DNA of 64,000 nucleotides from an uncultured Myxococcales bacterium. Lineage in GTDB: Bacteria > Myxococcota_A > UBA9042 > CAIXZC01. The stretch is from the NCBI GenBank assembly GCA_903895725.1, contig CAITUV010000073.1:1-64000 (forward strand). Direction: 5' to 3'. Position 1 is the first letter of the stretch; every line of letters begins with the position of its first letter. The notes below the pieces were generated by a model. The model made no database searches. It was not told the DNA's origin and saw only the letters and a list, made by a program, of their open reading frames with translations. Below, one piece after another: positions 53,201 to 60,858 of this stretch. A program made the translations under genes and the position numbers.

Positions 53201-54737
53201 TGATGTAGTGTACCCCCTCCTTGTCCTGGTATCCGTCGACCACGCCGTCGCAGTCATTGTCCTTCCCGTCACACCAGGTCGGCTTGCCCGAAACGAACTT
53301 CTCCGGCTTGACGTAGTCGGCGACCGCGTCGAAGTTGCACTTCCACAACGCCCCGTCGATCTTGCCGTCTCCCGCCACGAAGTCGAGCGGCTCGCACGAG
53401 TTGCGGACCGGGGTTTCCCCAGTGCCCGGATTGCGCTCGCAGATGCCCTGCAGGAGCGGGAGCCCGTCGTTGTCGAGGACCGGGTAGTAGTCGATCTTCT
53501 TGCCCGCGATGGTGACCGAGGTCAGGAGGGGGCAGTCCGTAAACGACAGGGGGGTGGCTCCCTGGCACTCGGGATGGAACTTGCTGCACTCCTCGTTGGT
53601 GCAGTCGTAGACCGGGTTTCCCCCTTCGTCCACGCCCTGGAAGCAGTGCTGCGGCCACTGGAGCCCCTCGTCGGTGAGCCCGTCGCAGTCGTTGTCCTTG
53701 CCATCGCACAGGGTCTCTTCGCCCAGCTCGAAGTCCGGGTCGTTCAACGCATCGCCGAGCTGACAGTACCAGGCCCCGTTGAGGCAGGCTGCCTGAGTCT
53801 TGTCCTTGCAAACCCCCTTGAACAGGCAGTCGCTCTCGGTGATGTCGGTCACCTCGTCCGTCTCCCCGTCGCAGTCGTTGTCCTTGCCGTCGCAGACGAC
53901 CTCGGGATCCTGGTAGCCCAGAGGGGTGACGACGTCGAGGCTGCAGTAGGGGTCGCCACCGTCGCACTTGAACGCGATGTCGGACACGATCTCCCACGCC
54001 TTCTGCGGATCTCCCTCGACGACCGAAGCCGTGCAAAGCCCGGTGAAGAGCGGGCAGGTTGTCGAGAACACGGCTGCCTCGAAGTTTGCCGTATCGAGCC
54101 CGGCCCGCCCTTCCATGTGCTCGTCGACGTCGCCGTCGCAGTCATTGTCCACGCCATCGCACAGGGCCATGCCCCACTCCGGCGTGAACCGCTCGTCCTC
54201 GACGAACGTCGGCTCATCGAGCAGGGCCGAGTAATCACACGAGAACGCCCACTCGTCCCCCGACTTCTTGCACGAGAACTTCACCTTGGCCTTGAGTGCC
54301 TTGCACGCACCGTTGTCCACGGACTTGAAGCCGTTGATCTCGTTGGCCTCGCCGCCGCACGCATCCTCGACCTTCACGCCCGCCGAGGCGAAATCCTCCT
54401 TGTCGTCCGCAATCCCGTCACAGTCGCTGTCCTTCCCGTCGCAGCTGGCATCGTCCTTGACGTACCCTTCGACCGCAGTCGGGTCGCAGGCCCAGGCTCC
54501 CTGGACACAGGCAGCCGCCACCTTCCCTTTGCAGATGCCCTTGTCCCAATCGGGGCAGCCAGGGTTCTCCCCTTCGCAGGACGAGGCGACCTCGCCGGCC
54601 TCTGAAAGTGCGTCGAGCTTCTCGGAATCCTCGTCCTTGCCAATCGAGGGCAACTGCTGCGGGCATCCCTGAGCAAGCGCCATCACCAGGACCGGCAGAA
54701 GCAGAGTAAGCCATCGGGGCGTGCGTCCGGTCATCAT
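50220..54737 (-). CDS. Giant MopE-type lipoprotein with C-terminal propeller-like region
   Basis: A 1505-residue lipoprotein; the start follows GGAGGG, lipobox MALAQGC. Over ~1,100 residues it carries 11 motifs of the form CDG.DNDCDG..DE (variants CNGLDDDCDG, CDDQDNDCDG), each ending an ~85-110-residue unit with several more cysteines. This is the MopE/putative metal-binding motif, associated with copper in methanotroph MopE. A cysteine-dense segment (CKYCEPCNDF through CVPGKKKCDG) follows. The last ~370 residues have few cysteines and repeat GGFVVV(Y/W)...., D..A..F...G and ENPDVA units, like a sheet-rich or propeller domain. It lies 37 bases after a PEGA-protein gene. Surface exposure is inferred. 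Confidence 0.85.
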   Translation of the reverse strand: MMTGRTPRWLTLLLPVLVMALAQGCPQQLPSIGKDEDSEKLDALSEAGEVASSCEGENPGCPDWDKGICKGKVAAACVQGAWACDPTAVEGYVKDDASCDGKDSDCDGIADDKEDFASAGVKVEDACGGEANEINGFKSVDNGACKALKAKVKFSCKKSGDEWAFSCDYSALLDEPTFVEDERFTPEWGMALCDGVDNDCDGDVDEHMEGRAGLDTANFEAAVFSTTCPLFTGLCTASVVEGDPQKAWEIVSDIAFKCDGGDPYCSLDVVTPLGYQDPEVVCDGKDNDCDGETDEVTDITESDCLFKGVCKDKTQAACLNGAWYCQLGDALNDPDFELGEETLCDGKDNDCDGLTDEGLQWPQHCFQGVDEGGNPVYDCTNEECSKFHPECQGATPLSFTDCPLLTSVTIAGKKIDYYPVLDNDGLPLLQGICERNPGTGETPVRNSCEPLDFVAGDGKIDGALWKCNFDAVADYVKPEKFVSGKPTWCDGKDNDCDGVVDGYQDKEGVHYITNSAEMSKTTCRYLGECAGNVKGECNAEGKNPGKWTCKYNLVPDKITEVPANCDPDAANCLWAETLCDGRDNDCDGMSDELLDGMKAELDTACQTEKDKGVCAEALDKLNTRCGTKPGGVKGFVCDLSQVPNYVADETKPEYCDSRDNDCDGKTDEDILLYTAPDILKYNAGCLTQGICIKGTLANCKPKAVPEPGKANWECDYGQVKDGSGNTFQTLNYLDPAKGVYREVMCNGLDDDCDGSVDEELDQDFGPLSDKQNPKVKSGCSFLGYCAGNMKWGCKNEGGQSKWFCDASGYTKYETPEKSCDGEDNDCDGSVDEELTDPGITGANCKSKGVCTEKVFAECLKGPPASWLCHYEALAPLYDGDDEKTCDGKDNDCDGLTDEELNEKKTWKDSGACTTVGVCSSPNLQAVCKPTGWECLYALLAPEGWESNEKLCDDQDNDCDGATDELACKYCEPCNDFTNCENAACMETPLGDKYCSLGKNYCVYVDPSDGLCTSVPAKTGKGCKDSTQPCLCGGGDGADAFWFCAGVPACSGATPICHKGECKTCVPGKKKCDGNTILECSTDGKVWKTYGLCGGTQICLGEGKCVSNDEAKVNVKAVSTSPGEFSPKIAGLVGGGFVVVYHANQPTGGALTDVLARMYDYQGKPLASEVIVNQPGVAGSQENPDVAAFPKTDGGFVVVWESSAEQGGDGWDIAAQRFLNNGLKQGEKFTVNTTTAMDQRGAEVAAFYDGSFLVAWEHNFSGADSPDVRAQLFNNKGEKAGPEKTLNSYLASQQRTVVVAALDKDGWVTAWASLGQVDNNDIISRRYNSTLAELGGEAQVNMATLSAQKRPAIGGFLGTNKGEYAIAWESYGQDTPTTQGVFAQVFTSGGLAKQPTDVLCNSKYVAGNQDDPELAVFEDSSFVVVWESSDVPLDGEGDAVMAKVFDKSGNAIVADEVMVNQTVAGQQNNPAVTTLEGRGYGVVWTNQLTAGGTTTTDVYVRLFKAP

Positions 54738-54774
54738 CTTGATCCCTCCATGCCGCAGTAACACCTTCATGCAA

Positions 54775-55956
54775 TCAGAAGACCCACGTGGCGCCGAGGA
54801 AGGCACCGTCGGGGCCGAATGACGGGGACAGGGTGAGCATTTCGAAGGGAGCCACGTCCTCGAGCTCGTCCCCCTTGTCGAGCAGCACCATGAGCAAGCC
54901 GCCTCCCGCCAGGACGCCGCCGCCGATACCGGTCCCCAGCGTCATGAGATAGTAAGGATTGGCCTCATTGGCCAGCTGCGTCTGCTCCTCGGACGTCTTG
55001 GCCTCGAGCACCTTGGCCCACTTCTGAGACCAGACGTAGTAGAGGTAGCCGGCACCGCCGAGCGCCCCGACGCCGAGGCCCATGGTGATCCAGCCCCAGG
55101 TCGACATCCGCCAGAAGCGGCTCTTGCGGTGCACGTCCACCTGCGGGATCGGGATGCTGGGAACCGCATCGGTTGCCGGAACGAGAGAGGCCTTGAGCTT
55201 GATGGTCTGCCCCGCAGGCAGGTCGACGACTCCGGTCCAGGCCAGGTGGTTCTCGGCCCACACCTGGACGATGTGGTCTCCTGCGCCCACGTCCTGCTGG
55301 AGCGGTACCACCCCGGCCTCCTTGCCGTCGAGCAGCACGCGAGCCTTCTCGACATTGGCCTCGACCTGGAGTCGCCCCGTCCCCTCGGCCCGCCCGAGTG
55401 CGATGGAGCCGGACGCTGCGGTCTCGGCCTTCACCTCCAGCTCGGCAGCCGCGGGGGCGAACCCGTCCTTTTCGTACTCGAACCGGGTCAGGCCGACGGG
55501 CAGCCAGCGGACCAGCGCGGCCTCCGCGTTCAGGACCACCTGGACGCGGCCGTCGGGAGAGGTGACGGTCAGCTTGCCCCCCGCAGGCGAGAGGGCCAGA
55601 TCCACTCGGCCGGTGTTGGCCCCCAGCTCTTCCCGCAGCGCGGCCACGATTCCAACGACCTCTTCGTCGGGAGTCCCGCCGATCCGCTCCAGGTAAAGTT
55701 CGCCCTGCGCCAGGGCCTTCTCCTTGTCCCCCTTGCTCGACAGGGCCTTCACCAGGCCGCCGAGGTACCGGGGATCCTGGACGATGGAGTAAGCCTTGGT
55801 GAAGGCAAACACGGCTCGAGGCCAGTCTTTCATTTCGAGGAGGAGCGCTCCCCGATTGTACTCAATCTCGGCCTCACGGAACCCCTGAGCCCTGGCGGGC
55901 AGACAAAGGGCCAGCAACCCCAGGGCCAGGAATGTCGTCAGCAGTCTCTTCGTCAC
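54775..55956 (-). CDS. PEGA/TPR-like membrane protein
   Basis: A 393-residue protein with signal peptide (ending PARAQG), a TPR-like helical N-terminal part (AEIEYNRGALLLEMKDWPRAVFAF), a beta-rich middle with PEGA-type units (KLTVTSPDGRVQVVLN, RLQVEANVEKARVLLDGKEAG) and two transmembrane segments near residues 290-310 and 340-360. The C-terminus ends in GATWVF, so outer-membrane association is possible. It has the same general design as the 6541-7917 gene and, like it, is directly beside a large lipoprotein gene. The ATG is in a leader that contains a 16-base perfect palindrome. Confidence 0.75.
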   Translation of the reverse strand: MTKRLLTTFLALGLLALCLPARAQGFREAEIEYNRGALLLEMKDWPRAVFAFTKAYSIVQDPRYLGGLVKALSSKGDKEKALAQGELYLERIGGTPDEEVVGIVAALREELGANTGRVDLALSPAGGKLTVTSPDGRVQVVLNAEAALVRWLPVGLTRFEYEKDGFAPAAAELEVKAETAASGSIALGRAEGTGRLQVEANVEKARVLLDGKEAGVVPLQQDVGAGDHIVQVWAENHLAWTGVVDLPAGQTIKLKASLVPATDAVPSIPIPQVDVHRKSRFWRMSTWGWITMGLGVGALGGAGYLYYVWSQKWAKVLEAKTSEEQTQLANEANPYYLMTLGTGIGGGVLAGGGLLMVLLDKGDELEDVAPFEMLTLSPSFGPDGAFLGATWVF

Positions 55957-55984
55957 GTTTCGCCTCGCCGGGCCGGTTACTCAC

Positions 55985-56000
55985 GTGCGCGGCCGCGCAC
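55985..56000. promoter_or_regulatory. Perfect palindrome GTGCGCGGCCGCGCAC
   Basis: A 16-base self-complementary sequence in the leader of the PEGA gene, 29 bases before its ATG and downstream of its promoter. Could be an operator or a leader structure. Confidence 0.45.
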
Positions 56001-56027
56001 GGATTCAACACACTATCACCAGCTTGT

Positions 56028-56056
56028 ATGCTAACCTGCCCGCGTGCGTGGTTCAA
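56028..56056 (-). promoter_or_regulatory. Sigma-70-type promoter for the PEGA/MopE-lipoprotein/argS row
   Basis: Minus strand TTGAAC (56056-56051), 17-base spacer, TAGCAT (56033-56028). Confidence 0.55.
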
Positions 56057-56091
56057 TTTTTTTCGCTGGGCCCGAGGAATCCGGCTCATCC

Positions 56092-56120
56092 TTGCGGTGT
56101 GCCGACGAAACTGCCATAGT
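56092..56120 (+). promoter_or_regulatory. Sigma-70-type promoter for the dehydrogenase gene
   Basis: TTGCGG (56092-56097), 17-base spacer, CATAGT (56115-56120), 31 bases before the ATG. Confidence 0.45.
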
Positions 56121-56151
56121 ACGGACGGGTCCGTTCGACGGAGGTGACGAC

Positions 56152-57156
56152 ATGGCGGACAGGTTGCGGGTCGGGATACTCGGATTCGGCTTCATCGGGA
56201 CGCTTCACGCTCGGGCCGTCGTCAACGGCCAGGGCACGACCCTTGCCGGTGCCTGGACCCTGCCGGACAAGACGCTCGACAGTTTCCGGGCAGCCTGGCC
56301 CGATGCCACCGTCTTTCCCACTCCGGAGGCATTGATCGCCTCGCCCGACATCGATGCCGTGGTGATCGGGCTTCCCAACAAGCTCCATCATCCCATGGCG
56401 ATGGCCGCGCTCAAGGCGGGCAAGCATGTCCTGGTCGAAAAGCCCATGGCCATGAACGTCTCCCAGGCCGAGGCCATGGGGGACATGGCGCGCAAGCAGG
56501 GGCTCACCCTCATGGTCGGGCACATGTGGCGGTTCGACCGGGAGTTCCTGGCCGTGCGCAAGCTGGTCGACTCCGGGGAGCTCGGCACCATTGTCAAGAC
56601 CAAGGGGTACGGGATCCATCAGAGTTGGGGGCCGGGGGGCTGGTTCGTGCAGAAGGATCTGGCTGGCGGCGGAGCCCTGGTCGACATGGGCGTTCATGCG
56701 CTGGACTCGGTCAGGTTCCTGCTGGGCGACCCGTCGCCCGTCTCGGTCTACGCCACCATCGGGACCCATTTCGGCGACTATGACGTGGATGATACCGGAC
56801 TCCTGGTCGTGCGCTGGGACAACGGGGCCGTGTCGGTCATCGAGTCGGGATGGTGGCAGCCTCACATGGACGGCCCCGAGGCCTCCACTCAGCTCTTCGG
56901 CACCAAGGGCTACGCCCGGGTATTCCCCACCATGGCCAAGTTCTCCCAGGAGGGGAAGGCCCCCTGGATGCCCCGCTTTCCGGTCCGGAGCGACCATTGC
57001 GACCAGCACATCTATGACGGCCAGATGGAGGAATTCGCCGCTGCGGTCGGAGAGCGCCGCGAGAGCATCCCCGGTGCCCATCACGGCCTCGTCATCATGC
57101 GCATCTGCGAGGCGGCGTACCGGTCGGCCGAGACCAACGAGGTGGTCCACCTGTGA
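56152..57156 (+). CDS. Gfo/Idh/MocA-family NAD(P)-dependent oxidoreductase
   Basis: A 334-residue cytoplasmic dehydrogenase. The Rossmann motif is GILGFGFIGTLHAR near the N-terminus. The catalytic-region EKPMAMN (EKP motif) and the GHMWRFDREF segment are typical; the GGGALVDMGVHALDSVRFLLG segment carries the conserved His/Asp of the family. Substrates in this family are sugars, inositols and related polyols; the exact one cannot be read. The start follows GGAGGTGACG. The stop and the next gene's ATG share one base, so the two are coupled. Confidence 0.88.
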   Translation: MADRLRVGILGFGFIGTLHARAVVNGQGTTLAGAWTLPDKTLDSFRAAWPDATVFPTPEALIASPDIDAVVIGLPNKLHHPMAMAALKAGKHVLVEKPMAMNVSQAEAMGDMARKQGLTLMVGHMWRFDREFLAVRKLVDSGELGTIVKTKGYGIHQSWGPGGWFVQKDLAGGGALVDMGVHALDSVRFLLGDPSPVSVYATIGTHFGDYDVDDTGLLVVRWDNGAVSVIESGWWQPHMDGPEASTQLFGTKGYARVFPTMAKFSQEGKAPWMPRFPVRSDHCDQHIYDGQMEEFAAAVGERRESIPGAHHGLVIMRICEAAYRSAETNEVVHL

Positions 57157-60100
57157 TGCGGTCTTTCGGCTGTCGCAACCGCCTTTGCGGGGCGGGCCTG
57201 CTCGTCGGACTTCTGCTGCTCCTCCTGCTCCCATGCAATGCCATCGGCCGGTCCGACCCGTCGCTTCGCTGGAGGACGCTCCGATCCGAGCACTTCGCCA
57301 TGCACTTCTACCAGGGGGAGGAGCCCCTGGCCCGGGAGTTCCTCGGCCTGGCGGAAGAAGCGCACGAGCGGCTGTCCCGCGACTTCGGCTACGAGCTGGA
57401 ATCGGTCGGACAGCTCGTGCTGGTCGATGACGCCGACAGTGCCAACGGGCTGACCACGGTTGCTCCCTACAATTTCATCCTCCTGTATTCCTACATCCCC
57501 GACCCGGGGGCCGACCTGGGCTACTGGACGGACTGGAAGCGAATCCTCGTCTACCATGAGATGGCCCACCTGTTTCATCTCGACCGCGTCTCGGGCGTCT
57601 ATCGGTGGCTCAATTACGTGCTCGGCAAACGGTTCCTCCCCAACTCCACGGTGCCCAACTGGTTCATCGAGGGGCTTGCCGTCCTGGTCGAATGCGGAAT
57701 CGATGCCGGCGGCCGGATCGGGAGCCCGCTGTTCGACATGTACCTGCGGACCATGGCCGTGGAGGGCTCGCTGCTGCGGGTGGACGAGGCCACCGGCTCT
57801 CCCCTCGCACTCCCCCGGGGCACCATCCCCTACCTCTATGGCGCCTACTTCGTGGGGTGGCTCGATGAGCGCTTCGGACGAGAGGCCATCAACCGCTTCA
57901 TCAACGAGCAGGCGGCCAAGATCCAACCGCTGTCCATCAACATCTCGGCCCGCCGGATCTTCGGCGACACGTTTGTGAACCTTTTCGAGCAGTGGAGGAC
58001 GGAGCTGACCGCCCGTCTGCTCGCTCAGAAGGCGGAGGTCGAGAAGAGAGGTATCGTCGAGGGGCGCAGACTCGCCTTTGCCGGTGAGGGCCTCCCCATG
58101 CCCTCGCACGCAGCGGACGGCAGCATCCTCTGGGCTCATGCCGACGGGCATGACACGCCCCGCCTCGGGCGGTTGACCGCAGACGGGAAGGAATCCCGCA
58201 TCGGCAACTGCCAGGGCGGGTGCGACCGACCGACTCCGGCGAAAGACGGAGCCATCTACTTCTCCTCCGCTGAGTTCCACGAGACGTTCTACTACTACCA
58301 GGATCTGTTTCGCCTCGACCCGGCCACCGGCAAGGAGGTGCGCCTGACCCACGGGGCCCGGGTGAAGGATCCTGTCCCCTCCCCGGACGGGAAGAGCGTG
58401 GCATTCGTGCGCAACGCGGGCGGCATCAGCTCGGTGCGCGTTGCGACCCTGGCCCCGTGGGAGGAGCGGCTCGTGGCATCGGTCGACGGCGGATTCTCGT
58501 GGCCTGCCTGGTCGCCGGACGGAACCCGACTGGTGGTCGTGAGACAGGACTCGAACGGCGTCGACCTGGTGTTGGTCGATCTGGCCACGGGGGAGGAGAC
58601 GGTCCTTCCCGCTGGCCCGGGGCACAAGGTGCAGCCCGCGTTCTCCCCTGACGGGCGCCTGGTCTATTCCTCGGCCCGTACCGGGATCTTCAACCTCGAG
58701 GTGCTCGACCTGGAAACCGGGACCGTCAGTCCCCTGACCAACGTCGTGGGCGGGGCATTCTCTCCCAGCGTGTCGCCGGACGGCCGCAGCGTGGTCTACG
58801 CCTCGTACCATTTCGACGGGTACCACCTGTACGAGGTGGAGCTAGATACCCCCACCGCGGCTTCCGCCGCGCCGCCCCCAGTGGGGGCGGCCGCAGGGCC
58901 CACGGCAGATCTGCCTCCGAAGGGGGCGGCCGCAGGGCCCACGGCAGATCTGCCTCCGAAGGGGGCGGCCGCAGGGCCCACGGCAGATCTGCCTCCGAAG
59001 CTGCGACCTGCCCCTTTGGGGGAGGCCTGGCGGGGGGAGCTCGCTGCCACCCCCTCCACCCCTTCCACCCCCTACAACCCGCTGCCCCTGCTGCGCCCCT
59101 ACCAGTGGGAGCCGGAGTTCGCGGCCACGACATGGAACCAGTTGGCGTTCGGCCTGACCACCGGGGGGGCCGACCCCGCCGGGCTCGCCTCCTGGGCCCT
59201 GGCCGGTCAGTACGACATGTCGACCGACGATGCCAGCCTCGCCCTGTCGGCCTCGGCCAATCTCTTCTATCCCTCCCTGGCCACGTACGGTGCGTGGTCC
59301 AGCAGCTCACTCTGGGCCCGAATCGGGGATGAGTATCTGGACTACCGGCAGACCGACTGGTATGCGTCCGCCTCCATCGGGATCCCGCTGCTGAGGACGC
59401 GGTACAGCTTCGCCACCAGCCTCTCCTATGCGTTCGATCGGTTTTCCGGGGGAGTGGTCGGGCCCTGGGAACACGACCCGGGGGGACCGGTGCCGTACAT
59501 TCCCCGCTCCGGGCAGCTCGGGAGCCTGGCCGCCGGCGTCTCATTCGACGACACGGAGTCGTTCGGCTACTCGGTGACGACCGAGAAGGGGTGGCGGCTC
59601 GCCTCGGAAGTGAAGGTTTCCACCCCATTTCTCGGGAGCAACTGGACCGAGTACCAGGTGAGCTGGCGTGCCACCCGATACACCCCGATGCCCTGGCTGT
59701 CGCACCACGTGCTGATGCTTCACCTTCGCGGCGGAATCTCCGGAGGCCGCGACGAGTATCTCAGGCGCTTTTCCGTGGGCGGCTACCCGGACCAGGACAT
59801 CGTTGCCGACATGATGGCCAACACCGGCATCGGCGGAACCTACCTGAGGGGGTACCCGCCAACGGCCATGCGTGGCCGCCAGTACTACTTCGGGACCGCA
59901 GACTACTACTTCCCCATCTGGCGGATCCGGCGGGGCGTGCAGACCTTCCCGATCTTCTTCAAGGATCTGTACGCCGACGTGTTCGGCAACGGGGCCGTGG
60001 CGTTCGACTCGTTCGATCCCAACGCCTTCCTCTGGGGGGCGGGGGGGGAGCTGCGGCTCACGACGACGCTCTCCTACTACGTGGATTTCACCATGATCCT

Positions 60101-60164
60101 CGGGGCCGCTTACGGCTTCCAGGACCCGGGTGGCTTCGGCATGTATTTCCTGGTGGGCAAGTAG
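57156..60164 (+). CDS. Metallopeptidase-like / WD40-like propeller / outer-membrane barrel fusion
   Basis: A 1002-residue exported protein. A signal peptide with a poly-Leu core is followed by a peptidase-MA-like domain with the zinc motif HEMAHLFHLD and the downstream Glu region WFIEGLAVLVE. Next are four or more PD40/TolB-type blades (PSPDGKSVAFV, WSPDGTRLVVV, FSPDGRLVYSS, VSPDGRSVVYA). A Pro/Ala linker contains three perfect 13-residue repeats. The last ~360 residues look like an outer-membrane barrel of the bacterial surface-antigen type (RFSVGGYPDQD..., LRGYPPTAMRGRQYY, DLYADVFGNGAV). A role in surface proteolysis or outer-membrane assembly is possible. It begins at an ATG sharing a base with the previous stop; a GTG one codon earlier is an alternative. 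Confidence 0.85.
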   Translation: MRSFGCRNRLCGAGLLVGLLLLLLLPCNAIGRSDPSLRWRTLRSEHFAMHFYQGEEPLAREFLGLAEEAHERLSRDFGYELESVGQLVLVDDADSANGLTTVAPYNFILLYSYIPDPGADLGYWTDWKRILVYHEMAHLFHLDRVSGVYRWLNYVLGKRFLPNSTVPNWFIEGLAVLVECGIDAGGRIGSPLFDMYLRTMAVEGSLLRVDEATGSPLALPRGTIPYLYGAYFVGWLDERFGREAINRFINEQAAKIQPLSINISARRIFGDTFVNLFEQWRTELTARLLAQKAEVEKRGIVEGRRLAFAGEGLPMPSHAADGSILWAHADGHDTPRLGRLTADGKESRIGNCQGGCDRPTPAKDGAIYFSSAEFHETFYYYQDLFRLDPATGKEVRLTHGARVKDPVPSPDGKSVAFVRNAGGISSVRVATLAPWEERLVASVDGGFSWPAWSPDGTRLVVVRQDSNGVDLVLVDLATGEETVLPAGPGHKVQPAFSPDGRLVYSSARTGIFNLEVLDLETGTVSPLTNVVGGAFSPSVSPDGRSVVYASYHFDGYHLYEVELDTPTAASAAPPPVGAAAGPTADLPPKGAAAGPTADLPPKGAAAGPTADLPPKLRPAPLGEAWRGELAATPSTPSTPYNPLPLLRPYQWEPEFAATTWNQLAFGLTTGGADPAGLASWALAGQYDMSTDDASLALSASANLFYPSLATYGAWSSSSLWARIGDEYLDYRQTDWYASASIGIPLLRTRYSFATSLSYAFDRFSGGVVGPWEHDPGGPVPYIPRSGQLGSLAAGVSFDDTESFGYSVTTEKGWRLASEVKVSTPFLGSNWTEYQVSWRATRYTPMPWLSHHVLMLHLRGGISGGRDEYLRRFSVGGYPDQDIVADMMANTGIGGTYLRGYPPTAMRGRQYYFGTADYYFPIWRIRRGVQTFPIFFKDLYADVFGNGAVAFDSFDPNAFLWGAGGELRLTTTLSYYVDFTMILGAAYGFQDPGGFGMYFLVGK
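58883..58999 (+). repeat. 39-bp perfect in-frame minisatellite, three copies
   Basis: Copies at 58883-58921, 58922-58960 and 58961-58999 are identical by eye and keep the frame (13 residues, core AAAGPTADLPP). They form part of the linker between propeller and barrel. Confidence 0.95.
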
Positions 60165-60169
60165 GACCG

Positions 60170-60198
60170 TTGAAATGCCGGGGGCATTGGAGTATCGT
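60170..60198 (+). promoter_or_regulatory. Sigma-70-type promoter for the YG-repeat lipoprotein/radical SAM operon
   Basis: TTGAAA (60170-60175), 17-base spacer, TATCGT (60193-60198); leader ~40 bases. It separates this pair from the upstream gene. Confidence 0.6.
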
Positions 60199-60245
60199 TC
60201 TTCCCGTCGGTGGAGAACGGGTTCGCTGCCTGCGGAGGTGGTCGC

Positions 60246-60830
60246 ATGGGACGAAATCTTGTCGAGACGCTGGTGAAGCTGCGCACGCTGCTCGTCATGG
60301 GGCTGCTCATCGCTGCGTTGTCCGTGCTGAACTTCTTCATGGGGTGCGAGAAGGAGGATCCAAAGCCGCTCTACGGCGTGCCTCCGGATTCGCTTCCGGA
60401 TGGCCAGAATGACGAGGAGCTACGGGTCTACTACGGTCCGACCCCCGTGGACGTCGTGGAGGATGCGGCCGACCAGCCCGAAGCAGTGCCGTTGTACGGA
60501 GTCCAGCCCACGGACGTCGTCGATGTGCCTCCCGAGAAGGACGTCCAACCCGAGATGGCTCCCCTGTATGGCGTGCAGCCCGTGGACGCAGTCGAGGTCG
60601 TTCCCAACGACATCGAAGAAGAGATTCCGGACCGTCCGCTCTACGGCATTCCTCCAACCGACGTAGTCGAGACCGTGCCCGAGGATGCGGCCGAAGAGAT
60701 CGCGGTCCGGCCTCTGTACGGAATCCAGCCGGTGGACCTCGTCGAAGAGGACGCGGCCAAGGACGTGGAGCAGGAAGTGATGGCCTGGTACGGTCCTGCA
60801 CCGCTGTACGGCGCTCAGGGCTGCAACTGA
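60246..60830 (+). CDS. Lipoprotein with eight Tyr-Gly repeats, putative radical SAM substrate
   Basis: A 194-residue lipoprotein; GGAGGTGG binding site, N-terminal hydrophobic helix (LRTLLVMGLLIAALSVL) and lipobox FFMGC with Cys34. The mature part is one repeating theme: (P)LYG(V/I)(Q/P)P(V/T)D.VE followed by 10-14 acidic residues. Tyr-Gly occurs at Tyr43, 63, 84, 108, 133, 158, 182 and 188, mostly 20-25 residues apart; the last copies are compressed and the chain ends LYGAQGCN. It recalls the short radical-SAM-associated lipoproteins of Bacteroidetes (TIGR04134), which carry a single YG(T/V)P core just after the lipid cysteine. The next gene, 28 bases downstream, encodes a radical SAM/SPASM enzyme. 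Modification of the YG cores is inference. Confidence 0.75.
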   Translation: MGRNLVETLVKLRTLLVMGLLIAALSVLNFFMGCEKEDPKPLYGVPPDSLPDGQNDEELRVYYGPTPVDVVEDAADQPEAVPLYGVQPTDVVDVPPEKDVQPEMAPLYGVQPVDAVEVVPNDIEEEIPDRPLYGIPPTDVVETVPEDAAEEIAVRPLYGIQPVDLVEEDAAKDVEQEVMAWYGPAPLYGAQGCN

Positions 60831-60858
60831 TTCCCTTCACCCAATCAGCGGATACCCC

